Shown: piece by piece, positions 1 through 11,266 of the stretch
Layout of the letters: the number at the start of each line of letters is the position of its first letter
How positions within the stretch are numbered: the first letter of the stretch is position 1
NCBI GenBank assembly: GCA_020698575.1
Contig: CM036243.1
Coordinates: 13,941,903 to 14,005,902 of the forward strand
Source of the DNA: Bostrychus sinensis
Lineage: Eukaryota > Chordata > Actinopteri > Gobiiformes > Eleotridae
Direction of reading: 5' to 3'
Length of the DNA stretch: 64,000 nucleotides
Program-made: the position numbers and the translations under genes
Notes under the pieces: generated by a model
Database searches by the model: none
What the model saw: the letters and a program-made list of their open reading frames with translations, nothing else
Told to the model about the DNA's origin: nothing

Positions 1-216
1 CTGCTGAAGTATGGAGCCGATCCTAATGTGCGGGACCGCAGCACTGGGGCCACGCCGCTGCATGACGCGGCCAGGACGGGCTTCGTGGACACTGCGCGCC
101 TGCTGGTCCAGTTCCACGCTGACCCGCATGCCAGAGATAACAAAAATTGTCGACCCATCGACGTAGCCAGACAATGTGGCCACACAGATGTGGTTGCTTT
201 TCTGGACACCCTCTGA
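1..216 (+). CDS. cdkn2a/b: INK4-type CDK inhibitor, 3' coding exon (cdkn2a/b-like), partial
   Basis: Frame 1 is open from the window edge to a TGA at 214-216 and encodes 71 residues of ankyrin repeats. It opens with LLKYGADPNVRD, followed by a TPLHDAARTGFVDTARLL repeat and a last repeat with DVARQCGHTDVVAFL. The DPNVRD and HDAAR-GF-DT motifs are those of the p15/p16 INK4 proteins, which bind CDK4/6 and block cyclin D-dependent kinase activity. The first exon or exons lie outside the window. Family membership is read from the protein. The choice of cdkn2a/b over cdkn2c or cdkn2d rests on the motifs and on mtap lying tail-to-tail next door, as in other vertebrates. No ARF reading frame can be judged from this fragment. 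Confidence 0.86.
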   Translation: MLKYGADPNVRDRSTGATPLHDAARTGFVDTARLLVQFHADPHARDNKNCRPIDVARQCGHTDVVAFLDTL

Positions 217-1182
217 ACATTTTTGTGGCGCTTGTTTGTAGTGGGGCTACATAGGACTCAAACGAAGGCCTGAAAGGCTCCCAGTCTTAACGCAGTAATA
301 ATTATTTATTTATGAAATTTTAACTTAGTAATAACGATGATCCTGGTTTTGTCATAATGAAAGTAAAGTGTTGCACAGAAACGCTGCTAGGCTTCGCATT
401 ACACATGCCCTTTTATAGAGCACTTTAAAGTAGGCTGCTTGAAAAGTTTGCACCAAGATAAACAGGTTTTTAAGCAAAGTAAGACAATGTGATTTTAGCA
501 CTATATTCATGTGTAAAGCATAATACACATCACAATTAAAATCTTGCAAAGAAAGTTTAATCCCCTTTTTTTGCTTAAGAATTTTGTGACAAAGTAAATG
601 TCAGATGTTGTGTGACTCATCTGCCTTGACTACACTGAAAACAATGACAGCTGGTTGATAATCATTAACAAATTAATGTTCATTTCAACAGTACAAGGCG
701 ACTCTGAATACATTGTATGTTTAATTTGTGTTTTATTAATTTTCTGAGAAACAAATAAGATATGTACTTCAAACAAGACTAATTCTGGTATATCCACACA
801 GCAAATTACACTGTAAAACAAAAATATAGGGAGTGATAACACAGTTTACAGAAAAACACTTGTATGTTTTAAAGTGCCATGTAATTTTTGTTGTTAGTAA
901 TGTGATCGATGAACAGTGTGAATAAGGCATTTAAATACAAAATGCATGTGCTGAAATTGGTCAATTTTAGATACACTAACATACATTGAATGACTTAAAT
1001 TTTACAAACTTCTATACGGAAAGGAGTAAGAATGGGAAAAAGTAAACAGTCTAGAAACTTTCTAGATTGGTTTCAGTTTTTGAGAGAAAGTAGTCCTGCA
1101 ACCACAAACATGTAGGCACTGTCCCCTTATTTTATTTTTTCAGAATGAATCCAGAGAATTAAGTCTTTGTCCTTACTTCATC
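217..1182. other. Convergent 3' UTR region between cdkn2a/b and mtap
   Basis: This AT-rich stretch has no coding potential and lies between the stop codons of two genes that face each other. It should hold both 3' UTRs. An ATTTATTTAT-type AU-rich run sits near 302-312. I see no other structure. Confidence 0.6.
1131..1136 (-). promoter_or_regulatory. mtap: Candidate mtap poly(A) signal
   Basis: TTTATT on the plus strand reads AATAAA on the mtap strand, 47 bases after the stop codon. It is short for a 3' UTR, and other AT-rich sites follow, so it is only a candidate. Confidence 0.3.
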
Positions 1183-1221
1183 TTAATGTTTTGGTAACAT
1201 TACTGCAGACTGGGCCATCAA
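1183..1221 (-). CDS. mtap: mtap coding exon 8 (last)
   Basis: It follows a TTTTTCAG acceptor and encodes LMAQSAVMLPKH then TAA, matching the C-terminal end of vertebrate MTAP (residues 269-280). Confidence 0.93.
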   Translation of the reverse strand: MMAQSAVMLPKH

Positions 1222-4200
1222 CTGAAAAACAAACATGATTCAAACAGTGAATAACAATATCTGTGTTTTTAATTCTCAGATCAGATAAACCATTTATAGA
1301 TCTATAAACAAACACTTAATTTTCTGGTTAATAGTGTAAAATTCTTACTTTCAAGGATGCGAGTGTCTGAGTCCAGTCCATTTGACTGATCTGGGGAATT
1401 GCTGTTAATAGGATGCTGCTAGCTTTGTTGGCATTTTCTTTCATTGTCTTCATCACATTGTCAACACAGACCTAAAAAGAAGATGAGAACCAATCGCCAT
1501 ATTAAAATAAAGTAAGGCAAATTTCACTTCCTTTAAAGCGCCACACAAACTATTTCCTCACAGATTATTCTGAAGCCCAGCTGCATGCACGTCTCCAATT
1601 GTAACTTGATTCTGTTATCCCTCATGCATTAGACTTTTACAGCTCCTAAATGCATTTATAGTATTTTTCAGGAGTAATCATTTTTGCAGTAGATTCAGCA
1701 GTAAACAGCATTCTGTCCAGTGCTTGCGTTTTCCTCATGTAACCCTGGCTACACGTGCAGTTCTTTGTTTTCATGTCATGCGTGAGAAATACAACTCATG
1801 TTTTGGTGGTGTCCGCCAGGATGAAGACAGTGAACCTGATGACTCAATGTGACTCAATCACCTCCGGCAGTGCTTCCACCGGAGGCTGGCAGGCCAGCTA
1901 CTGAGAGAGGGAGGGGGGGCAGGAGGTAGTGGTAGGAGTGAAGAGTGTGGGTGGAAGGATGTGGCGAGTGTGCTGCAACAGGAGGGGTAAGAGGTCAGCT
2001 GCAGGAACTCGGAAGTAGAGTTGTTATTGGGCTGGATCAGTAACAAAAAGCCAAAATCTACACCCATACACTATATCAAGCTCATTATGCAGAGTGTCTG
2101 ACAGTAATGAGGTCAGCCATAGAGTACAGACACTTGGTGTTTAGTGTGAAGATGCAGCCGCTATCACTGAACAAACAACAGGGTTTGTTGTGCCACAGAA
2201 GCAAATTAAAGTCGTATGGATGCAGACAAATGGTGTTCATGTTATGCATTAATGCCTAAAGATTGCGGCTTGTAATACTGACCAGAGAGGAAGTCAGGGT
2301 GGATTTTTTTTTCTTTCAAAATCAGTTTATATAAAAAAAAAAAAAAAACACAACAACAACAAAAAAACAATAACACTATCACATACATTGATCAGGCATA
2401 ACATTATGACCACCATCATGTTATGTGACCACCTACCTAATGTGCAGCCCAATACGCATCAAACTGTGATGCACTGTGCAATCTGACACCTTTCTATCAG
2501 AATCAGCATTAACTTCTTCAGCAATTTGAGCTACAGTAGCTCATCTGTTGGATCGGACCACACTGGCCAGCCTTCTCTCATCACGTGTCTGACCTGTTGC
2601 TGGTTCATCACTGTTCCTTCCTTGGACCCCTTTTGATAGATACTGACCCCTGCAGGCTGAGGACACCCCACAAGAGCTGTGGTTATGGAGATGACCCAGT
2701 CATGTTGTTTATGTTGTACTGTGAATTGGTTTCATGATTTGCAAATTGCTACAATAAGCTTTTATTTACAACTTGGAATTGGGTTTGTAGATTTATGTTT
2801 TATTATTAACTGGCTAAAGAAGTTTGCTAATTTTTACAATGTCACAGTTTAAAACAAAGCAGGTTTATCCAAGTGTTTTAATCTCATTTGATATTTTCTC
2901 TACAATGTACACATGACAGTTAGAATCTCTAGCCACTTACCGCTTCTTCATGCTCCTTCCAACAGTCATAGTCTGTTGCCATGGCAATGCTAGCATAGCA
3001 CAAGCCAGCCTCTTTGGCGAGCACCACCTCTGGCACTGTGGTCATGTTGATGACATCAGCACCCCACTGGCGGAACATCAGGCTTTCTGCTCGGGAGGAG
3101 AAACGCGGCCCCTCTATTGAAATCATGGTGCCTCGCACATGACACTTAATCCCAAGGCTGCGTGCCACCTCCACTAAAACCTGCACCAAAGCACCAAGAC
3201 ACAGGAGAGTTTTTACAGTTTATTGTTTTAGTCTTTGTGGTCATACAGAAACAGCCATAATTTATATTATTTAAAGGAATGGAACAATTTTTTTCCCCAA
3301 AAACATGTACTGAGTTTCAACCATAAGACACAGGCCATAGTGAAATTTGATGTAGATTTCTATTTTTGGATCAGTAGCCAACTTTTTGATAATGTACACA
3401 AACTAAATAGAAGTATTGACTACAACATTTGAAAAATACATTAATTAAAACCAAAGAGAGAATTAAAAGTTTTTTAAAAAAGCACCTCTCTTGTTCTGTT
3501 GCAGAAAGGTTCAGCCATGGGGATGTGACACACACCAGGAGGGCTGCTCTGCTGTCCATCATACAGAGTCTGAGCTCTCTTTGTAGTCCTGACAAAAACA
3601 TATAACAGCTAATAAGACACTACACATATGGACCCAGTAAAGTATACAAACATGGACGTATGACACAACAACCTACTTAACTAATTAGATACTGTATGTG
3701 TAGTCTTTCAATATTTATTTTAGAAATTTAGTATTGAGATTGCTGTTTTACATTTATAAAAGTATATAGAGCTTATAAGTAAAGAGAAAAAAACCCAATC
3801 ACTAGGCATTTAAACAGAAATGATCTAACAGTGCTGCTGCTTGTGGCCAGACTAGAAATATAACAGACTGTGAGAATGTGGGTAGGATGTGAAGCCAAAG
3901 CTTTTTTGCCGATGTTGAATGTTTTTGAATTTTAGATTTTTAATTAAGGTGTTTTATACTGTTTTATATGTGTGCCACTTTGCTTCAACCCATATATTTA
4001 AAAATATAAAACACCTTTTACCTAATACACTATGTATATAGATTCTGGACTTTGTCACTTTCCAAACAGTAAAACCATATAATTATAGTTTTATTTAAGT
4101 TGTTAGGATAGAGTGGAGCAAGAAGACAGTTAATCCCCCAGCTCTTTTTGTAAGTGTGTCAGGAACACTGGCACAGCCTCTCTTAACGGCTAGAGTCTTG

Positions 4201-7200
4201 GGAACAATACACTCTGTTCATTGCACCCTTGAAGCTTATTTTGTAAATACTGTACAGTGTGGACTTTCTATCACGGCTGTATGCAGCAAGTCACTGCATT
4301 TGAGTAATGAAACTATTAAGGTTATAGTTGGTGTCCTTGAGTGACATACTATTACAAACACAACTGAGACAATCAGAAATATGCATGCGTTTAGCAACAA
4401 TGTGTTGATGCCCAGACCTAACCAGTTCTGACTCAGCTTTAGCATTAGCAGGGTTTAGTCAATTCCTATGTGCCACCTTCAGCAAGAGTCAGTGGACCTA
4501 ATAGTGTGTCATCAGCTGCATCCTCCATACTTCAGAGCTCTACAATTACACGAAGAAGAATACAGAGATTTCAATTGAAATACAGAAATTTAAAGCAAAG
4601 TTGTAATATCTAATATGTCTCATTCAATTTTCGTTTTCGTTTTCAATTAATTGTGTTTTAGTTTTCGGGGTTAATAGGGCCAAAGGGGGAAAAATACAAA
4701 TACAGATGCTGACATAACATTTGTGGCTTTACTGTCAACAAACCTGTTGTTACATGTTGCTGGACAAGTCTGAACAAGTCCGTACAAGCCACTTCCTTGT
4801 TTCTATTAAAACAGATCTTGTGTTTGAATGTGGTTGTCAGGCTATTTGTTGGCTTCAGACACAGTGAGCCACAGGCACCATGATGCAGCCCAATGCATGA
4901 AGGCATTTAAGCAGCAGCCCATGAAAAAGAGAATCCATTTAGAGCAGTCATTGCACATATTAAGTTATAGTGTGGAATTTGTGCCATCAGCTAAGTGCTC
5001 AATACTTGCACTGGGTTGGGCTACTAGCATGCTATACATAATAGTTATACAGTTAGGCCTGTAAATATTTGGACACTGACAGAAGTTTAGGATAAACAGC
5101 CAAAATAACAAGCATATTTAAAAGTATCTGCTGTAATTTGAGGGCATTCACGTCCAAATCCAAGGAAGTGTTTAGGAATTACAGCTCTTGAATATGTAGC
5201 AGCCTCTTTTTCAAGGGCTGAAAAGTAACTGGACAAATAACATTACTATAAATAAAATGTTCATTTTTAATACGCTGTAGAGGATCCTATACAGGCGATG
5301 ACTGCCTGAAGTGTGGACCCCATGAACATCACCAAACACTAGGTTTCCTTTTTGTGATGCTCTGCCAGGCCTTTGCTGCAGCTGTCTTCAGTTGTTGCTT
5401 ATTTGTGGGTCTTTCTGTCTTAAGCAAGTGAAATGTAGCTCGATCATGCTGAGATCTTGTCATTGACTCGGCCATTGCAGAATATTTCATTTCTCTGCCT
5501 TAAAAACTCCTGGGTTGCTTTTATGGACCCAACTAGGGCCATGCACTGGTGAGAAAGTTGGTTCTACTGCAGAGCACGGTATTTGAGTAGGTGGGTCTAA
5601 GGATTAACCTACAATTAGAACCAGTCATTTCTTTGGGTCAAGTGTCTGCTTCTGACACATTAGCCTTTCCCACGATGTGTTTCATAATTTTAAAAAGCAC
5701 AAAAATTCTCACAACAAAAAGAAAAAGTGATACACAGCATGAAATATGAAACCAACAGGAAGGAACTGTAGTAGTCGCTACAAAAATTGTCATCAGGGAC
5801 GCGTGAGCTGTTGCCTGAGGTGGAATGTCACAACGCCACTACAGCTTCTCACCATGCCAAGCAACTGGGCTACTACAGCAAAATATCATATTTTTCATGT
5901 TTCCCACTGTCAGGGGTGGAATGCAACAAAGTAAAAGTACTTAGTTACTTAAGTACAATCTTCATGTATCTGTACTTTACTTCAGTAAATTTTACAAGGG
6001 GTACTTTTACTTTACTACATTTTAGAGCAATATCTGTACTTTTTACTTCACTACATTTATGAGTTGGTTTGAAGTAAAAAAGTATCTGATCTTTTGTTTT
6101 AATTTTTTTTTTGTCATGACCTCATTGCAGACACAGTACTTAAATATAAAATATGCAGTAAAGAAGTTTAGAAACTACTTTAGAAACATCAGAATAATAA
6201 AGACAGAAGCCTCATCGACAGATTCTGTCTTTTCTACTGCAGCAGTTTGTTCATTTCATCTGGAATCAGCACTTTTTTTTTTTAGCAAAAGCCTTCATAT
6301 TTAACACATTCATGAGTTGTCAAGTCTGTGTGAAATACTTTTACTTTTCTACTTGCAACTACATTTAAAAGTGAGTACTTTTATACTTTTACTTAAGTAG
6401 AAATTTGAAGGTGATACTTTTACTTGAGTGATTTTTTGCTACTTTAGCTGTAATTTACAGCTAAGTACGGAAATTGAGTACTTCCTCCACCACTGCCCAC
6501 TGTACATGAAACATTTAAGTAAACTCATGAAAGTAAACTCTCACTACATTTTCACACAGTAATGCCAATAATGTGAGTGATATTTGTGGGAAGGAACGAG
6601 ATACATTGGCTAAAACAAATACAACAAAATTGCTGTTTTACTGGGGGGAAGGCAGCAACTGTGTTCACAGTATTAGCTTATTAACAACTAGTCATGTACA
6701 GACAATTTATCTACTGATACACTCTTTTCTATAGCTTTACGTATGGGATATGTGATAGCAGGGTGCCACTGATGATCAAGACGTATGATAACCAACCGCT
6801 AGAAACGCCTATATTGTTGCTTGTTGTTATTTGTGGATTGTCATTAAAGGCAACAAGGAGTCAGAGATTTGTAACTAATGTTTTTAACAAATGTGTAATA
6901 TTTGATCTAATGTCAGTTTACTGCTTTATTGGAGAGTATATTTTTTATTTTACTATTTCATTCATTCATCCTTTTCCACTTATTCCCATTAGAGGTTGCA
7001 GGTGACTGGAGATTATGCCAACAACCATGGACCCAAGGCGTGGTACTTCATGGACAATGGCCCTTTAGTGGCAGGGCAGACGCACAGGCAGACAACAATT
7101 TACTTTCACACTCATTCATCACTACATAGGGATAATTTAATTTCACCATTTCACCTAACACAAATCCATGACCACCTTGCTGGGAATGCTAAGCACTCTG

Positions 7201-10200
7201 CGACCATGCCCTCCTGTTATTTCTTCTATTTTTATTGTCAATTCAAAAGACAATTTTGGGAACAGTGCAATTTCTGTTTTTATAGTGCAATATTTAAAGG
7301 GTATCTGAAGCCCAGCAAATGTCATTCTATCATTAAAACATATACCCCTTAAGTAAAAATACCATCACACTTATATCTCACTTACCTGTCAATAAACTGA
7401 TCAATGATGACGATGTCTCCGGGCTGAATCTCCTCCCGCAGTGAACCACAGGCTGTTGTCACCAACAGATGTGTACAGCCTTCTTGTTTCAAGGCCCAGA
7501 TGTTGGCCTGGTAGTTTACATTAGTAGGCATTATGGTGTGTTGTCTCCCATGTCTAAATACAAATGAACCAAAGATGATATAAAGATTATGTTTTTTGTG
7601 TTATTTTTTTTGGTTCATCATTATGACAAACAGAAATAAAAGAGAAACTCAACTGAAAAAAGTAAATGCAAATAATACATATATAACATTTATTTATTTT
7701 TATAGCAATTACTGTGATAATTTTGTAATATTCAAATTTTATGAGATTTTTGGTTTTCATTTATTGCAAGCCAAAAACATCCCAATATAAATAAATAAAA
7801 TGTTTAATGCTTAAAATATTTCCTTTTGCGTGTCCTAATCCATATATCAGATGTGTTTCACTTCACTAAACTAAATTATAATTTGTAAAAAAATTTTAGA
7901 TAAATAAATGGACAATATTATTGTTGTAGCGCTCTAATAAAATGGCTGTTTTGACAGTTTTGATACACTTGTTAAAATTTCCACTAGATGGCGCAAACAA
8001 GCCACTTGCCTTGCTAAGAGAACACACTCAACATTCTTGATCTTTCCCAAAATCAGAGCATCTGAAGGCTGTGGTAAAGATAAAATCACATTGAGTTGAT
8101 AATGACGATGTATGAATGTACTCCAAAAATAAAAGTTAAGATCCCCAAACAAACCTTTCCATATGGAGTGTCAACATATCGCTCAGTCCGTCCCTCCAAG
8201 ATATCTGGATCATCCAGGCCAGAACCTCCAATTATGCCAATCTGCGCCATTAGAATACACAGTTGTTTTAGTGGACAACATAAATCCATGGAAAAACTAA
8301 TGAAAAACTCATACATATTGTTCACCTACAGGAGGAGTCTTTTTGCCAAAACTTACACTTTGTGTATTTCAGTACTGTGTATACAGCAGTGAAAAAGAGC
8401 CTCAAACAGCATATAGCCTAATATAACATAAAATGGTTTCCTTAAAATATTTTTGACACACAGTGAAAACAGATTTAAGTATTTAATCATGCTTATATTT
8501 TAACAAACAAATACCCTCTTCTCACGGCATCCAAAAATAAAATGGACTAATTTGGTTTAACTGAAAAACATCTGCCTGAAAATGTAAAAGTTTAATCTTG
8601 TAATCAAAATGGTATCCTGCGGTGTGACATGAAAGTTTGTCAGATTTTTAAACATCCAGTGGGAGGAAGCTGGAGTACCCGGAGAGAACCCATAACACGG
8701 GGAGGACATGCAGACTTCTATATTATTATAAATATCAGTAAAATGCTCTGTTTTCCATTCCATCCACCAACATATTTGGTGTCCTGAGATGTGAGAGCAG
8801 CATTTAAAAAAAAAAAAAAAAAGTCTGAATAAATTATTTTTACTGTGTAAAGGGATATATTTATTTTAGTTAGCACAACAGATGTGATATGTAATGAGGG
8901 ACAAGAGACAAATTGGAAATTTAATGTCCTGCAGTGTGACAGAAAATTCCTGAGGTGTGACAATGTTAAAATATCTAGACATGATAGTTGGGCATAAAAT
9001 TTTATATTGTTTGCAAAAAGCTATCTTTACACTCTTAATACAATTTATTTATATTTAAAATTACTGTTTACATTTTTTTGTATTTTACTTTAAAGTTATG
9101 TGACGGCAAAAGGTAAAAAAAAGTCGTTCCACCTTCACACTATACATAAAGAAACCATCTGAGGATTTCAGCTTGCCCTCCTGAATAGTATCCCTGATAC
9201 TGATGGAGATGGATATGTCTGATTCTGTAACCATTCTAACTCTTTTACTGTACTTAAAATGTTTAGTAACTTACACTAAATAAATTCAAATTACTTAAAA
9301 TTATTAAAGTATTATTGCCTAAAGCCACGCCAGACCAAATCAAATTTTCCATCAAATGTCTAACATGAACATAATGAGAACAGTCACAAATCCTGGACTG
9401 TGAATGCACGTAAACACTAGCCAACCAGCCAAATGCACGTAGATTTTAATTTTGGCTGGTGACACAAATACTACCCCTAGTCATGTTGGCTGGTTGAAAT
9501 TTATACATTTGGCCTCTATCATAACTTCAGAAGTTGGGCCTGAATATACTGTATGTTGCTCTGCTTGAGTACACAGCATGTATTTTAGAAAAATTCATCA
9601 TAATTAAATTACATGTTTTAAAAAATGTGACACCACATGCACAGATATACACCTGCCTATAGTACTGCCTGTTTTTAATATTTGATAAATCCCTGTCCAT
9701 GCATAAAATCACATTTTACATTTCTTTAAGCTTATTGTATAAATAAAATAAATACAAAAACTCCACTTTTTAAATTGTGGCTACTGGCTAATAAAAATAA
9801 AACTGGCTTGTAACTTTTGACAAAGACTGGCCACAGTGCCCAGTGAGATAAAAAGTAAATGTCAAGTCCTGCTGAGAACCTGTGAAACCTGCTGGACTGC
9901 AGGATAGACATGTTCTGTCGAAACAAGCTATCTCCATTCAATTCCTATGGAGCGCTAACCCCCGCCCCCTCCCTAACCTTAACCATAGTATAGAGAGTAG
10001 TAGTTTTCGACGGGTAGCACATCTCAACGGGACAACTGCCCCAGGCTCAAGAGCGTAGCAAAACAGAAAAACAATGATGCAGATAGGAAAGTGAAAGCAC
10101 ATATCTGCACATACCTTTTGTTTTATCATCAATACATTGAGCATTTATTCATAAACTATACAGCGCTCACTGATACTCTAACTTAATGATGGAAAAATAG

Positions 10201-10478
10201 ACAATGTATGATAGTTGATAAGTGCATGCAGACCACGTGCTGCGAAAGCCCTACAGTATCGGGGAGCGTGACATGCAATTAGAGGATAAATTTAATTAAG
10301 TTTTATTGAACGCATTCTAAATAAATATAATGCTAATAGCTAATTGGGTAAATTTGTGCACACTCCCGGTTTGACATCTGCCACGTTTGCACAGTTTTTA
10401 GCATGGTTGCCCGGTCACCTCCACTCCCAATAAAATACCCCATATAGCTATTACCTTAATTGCTTGAGACGATGCCAT
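1183..10478 (-). CDS. mtap: S-methyl-5'-thioadenosine phosphorylase (gene span, 8 coding exons)
   Basis: MTAP cleaves 5'-methylthioadenosine, a by-product of polyamine synthesis, with phosphate to give adenine and 5-methylthioribose-1-phosphate for methionine salvage in the cytosol. Coding exons, 5' to 3', are 10478-10455, 8241-8155, 8068-8010, 7553-7386, 3588-3486, 3180-2941, 1471-1349 and 1221-1183. Joined they give 280 residues and a TAA stop (human 283). Visible motifs are the phosphate-binding IGIIGGSG at 9-16, RHGRQH at 57-62, TTACGSLREE at 89-98, EGPRFSSRAES at 170-180, NMTTVPE at 192-198 and the base-site DYDCW at 217-221. Intron 3 uses a GC donor and intron 5 a weak GTGCTT donor. Reading phase is kept at all junctions. 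Introns carry several transposon relics. The gene is intact and the assignment is very firm. Confidence 0.97.
1349..1471 (-). CDS. mtap: mtap coding exon 7
   Basis: It encodes residues 228-268, from VCVDNVMKTMKENANKA to TQTLASLK. It lies between a TTTTTAG acceptor and a GTAAG donor, phase 0 at both ends. Confidence 0.94.
2388..2690 (-). mobile_element. Tc1/mariner-type transposon relic
   Basis: The segment opens with GATCAGGCATAACATTATG, which I recognise as the terminal repeat of a widespread fish Tc1/mariner-type element. It continues with an antisense, decayed transposase portion; the reverse complement resembles the region reading GTCCGATCCAACAG. It lies in mtap intron 6, is internally deleted and has no open frame. 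The assignment rests on recognition, not on a search. Confidence 0.6.
2941..3180 (-). CDS. mtap: mtap coding exon 6
   Basis: It encodes residues 148-227 with the core catalytic motifs EGPRFSSRAES, NMTTVPEVVLAKEAG and MATDYDCWKEHEEA. It lies between a TTTGGTGCAG acceptor and a GTAAGT donor, phase 0 at both ends. Confidence 0.96.
3486..3588 (-). CDS. mtap: mtap coding exon 5
   Basis: It encodes residues 113-147 including GVCHIPMAEPFCNRTRE, after a TTTGTCAG acceptor. The donor is GAG|GTGCTT, a weak match to consensus, but frame and homology leave no better site. Confidence 0.9.
5060..5660. mobile_element. Probable DNA-transposon relic in mtap intron 4
   Basis: The stretch contains phrases I recognise from a decayed fish repeat, including ATTTGTGGGTCTTTCTGTCT, GCAAGTGAAATGTAGCTC and ACTCCTGGGTTGCTTTTATG. 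It has no intact frame. Boundaries are approximate, and the family (probably Tc1/mariner-like) is a guess. Confidence 0.45.
5911..6495. mobile_element. Non-autonomous hAT element with perfect 8-bp target duplication
   Basis: The ends are imperfect inverted repeats: CAGGGGTGGAATGCAAC on the left, and CAGTGGTGGAGGAAGTACTC as the reverse complement of the right. The 585-bp element is flanked on both sides by CCCACTGT (5903-5910 and 6496-6503), the 8-bp duplication typical of hAT insertion. The interior is rich in TACTTTTACTT motifs, as in a very common teleost repeat. It encodes no transposase and lies in mtap intron 4. Confidence 0.85.
6955..7190 (-). repeat. Degenerate tail of a tRNA-like SINE family
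   Basis: It contains CCTTTTCCACTTATTCCC and GACAACAATTTACTTTCACA, phrases shared with the distal part of the dispersed fish repeat also seen at 24655-24950. It is strongly diverged, and the boundaries are approximate. Confidence 0.45.
7386..7553 (-). CDS. mtap: mtap coding exon 4
   Basis: It encodes residues 57-113, from HGRQHTIMPTNVNYQ through VTTACGSLREE to VIIDQFIDR. It follows a TATTTAG acceptor and ends at a consensus GTAAG donor. The first base completes the Arg-57 codon begun in exon 3. Confidence 0.96.
8010..8068 (-). CDS. mtap: mtap coding exon 3 (GC donor)
   Basis: It encodes residues 38-57, PSDALILGKIKNVECVLLAR. The acceptor is CCACAG. The exon ends AG|GCAAGT, a GC donor at 8009-8008. 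A GT placement anywhere nearby would break the conserved ARHGRQ frame. Confidence 0.93.
8155..8241 (-). CDS. mtap: mtap coding exon 2
   Basis: It encodes residues 9-37, from IGIIGGSGLDDPDILEGR to YVDTPYGK, between a GCGCAG acceptor and a GTTTG donor, phase 0 at both ends. It carries the glycine-rich phosphate loop. The in-frame ATG just upstream lies in the intron and is not the start. Confidence 0.95.
8650..8715 (-). repeat. Fragment of tRNA-like SINE family
   Basis: GTGGGAGGAAGCTGGAGTAC followed by CGGAGAGAACCC is a highly characteristic piece of a dispersed fish repeat, here in mtap intron 1. Other copies in the window are at 24655-24950 and 62580-62835. Confidence 0.6.
10455..10478 (-). 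CDS. mtap: mtap coding exon 1 (start)
   Basis: ATG at 10478 starts MASSQAIK and runs directly into a GTAATA donor, phase 0. Joined to exon 2 this gives MASSQAIK-IGIIGGSG, the expected N-terminus of vertebrate MTAP. Confidence 0.88.
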
Positions 10479-11266
10479 GGTCAAAACAACTTGCTTTTCT
10501 TTTAAAACTAGATAGTTTTTCTAACCATGTTCCGGAAGAAATTGTGGCCGCTACTTTGGTAATATCCGTTATCTTAAAACAGGACATCCGTGTCAGAGTT
10601 ACTCCCATCTCTCTTCAAAATAAAAGCTCAAGTGATGTAACGAAAACTAAAGAGATTATTATGAAATACACGTGGCTATACTAAATGGCCACAATGTGCA
10701 TGGAAATGTTATTAAGTATATGCTATTTAAGTATAATATAGGTTTTAGATGATTAACTGATTCCCACAATAAATTAAAATGCTTTGATATACTGAACTAA
10801 CACGTACACAAATTTGCAGATAAACAGTTTATTGCAAATATAACTTCTATACTATATAAACACTCCTCTTCTGGTATCCAACAAACAGTGGTTGATATCA
10901 GAAAAGGAAAATCATCCCCAGAAATAGATGAAAATAACAAAAATTACTGATGATTTTGGTTTCTGTCACAGCTTTAAAAATATAACCCAAATATAGTACA
11001 TCAAAATTACACAAATAAAACTTCTTTTGATGAAGAAATAATAGCACTGATAGCACTGTTCTGTTCATAGTGGCACTTTTCCAGGTAAAATGTTAATTAA
11101 AGTGTTTAAGATAAAAAAAGAAATAAAATCTTAAAGACATCTGTAATTATGCAATCCGGCCCTATAGAAAATGGTTCATATTACACACCTTAACATGTTT
11201 TGAACAAAACACTTTTGGCAGGCATTCACATGTTAAAGTCAGTTCATTAGTGCTTTCCACCCACAA
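10479..11266. other. mtap promoter region and topors 3' UTR
   Basis: The 788-bp gap separates two tandem minus-strand genes. It should hold the mtap promoter on its left and the topors 3' UTR on its right. No open frame is convincing, and I see no clear TATA box. Confidence 0.55.
10828..10833 (-). promoter_or_regulatory. topors: Candidate topors poly(A) signal
   Basis: TTTATT on the plus strand reads AATAAA on the gene strand, about 430 bases downstream of the topors stop codon. Confidence 0.35.

Noticed and set aside
8242..8325. In-frame ATG just upstream of mtap exon 2, giving a longer first codon run
   Set aside because: The bases between it and GIIGGSG form the splice acceptor (GCGCAG), and exon 1 at 10478 supplies the conserved N-terminus.
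10460..10684. 74-codon plus-strand frame at the mtap start
   Set aside because: It overlaps mtap exon 1 and its promoter in antisense and shows no motif or splice support.
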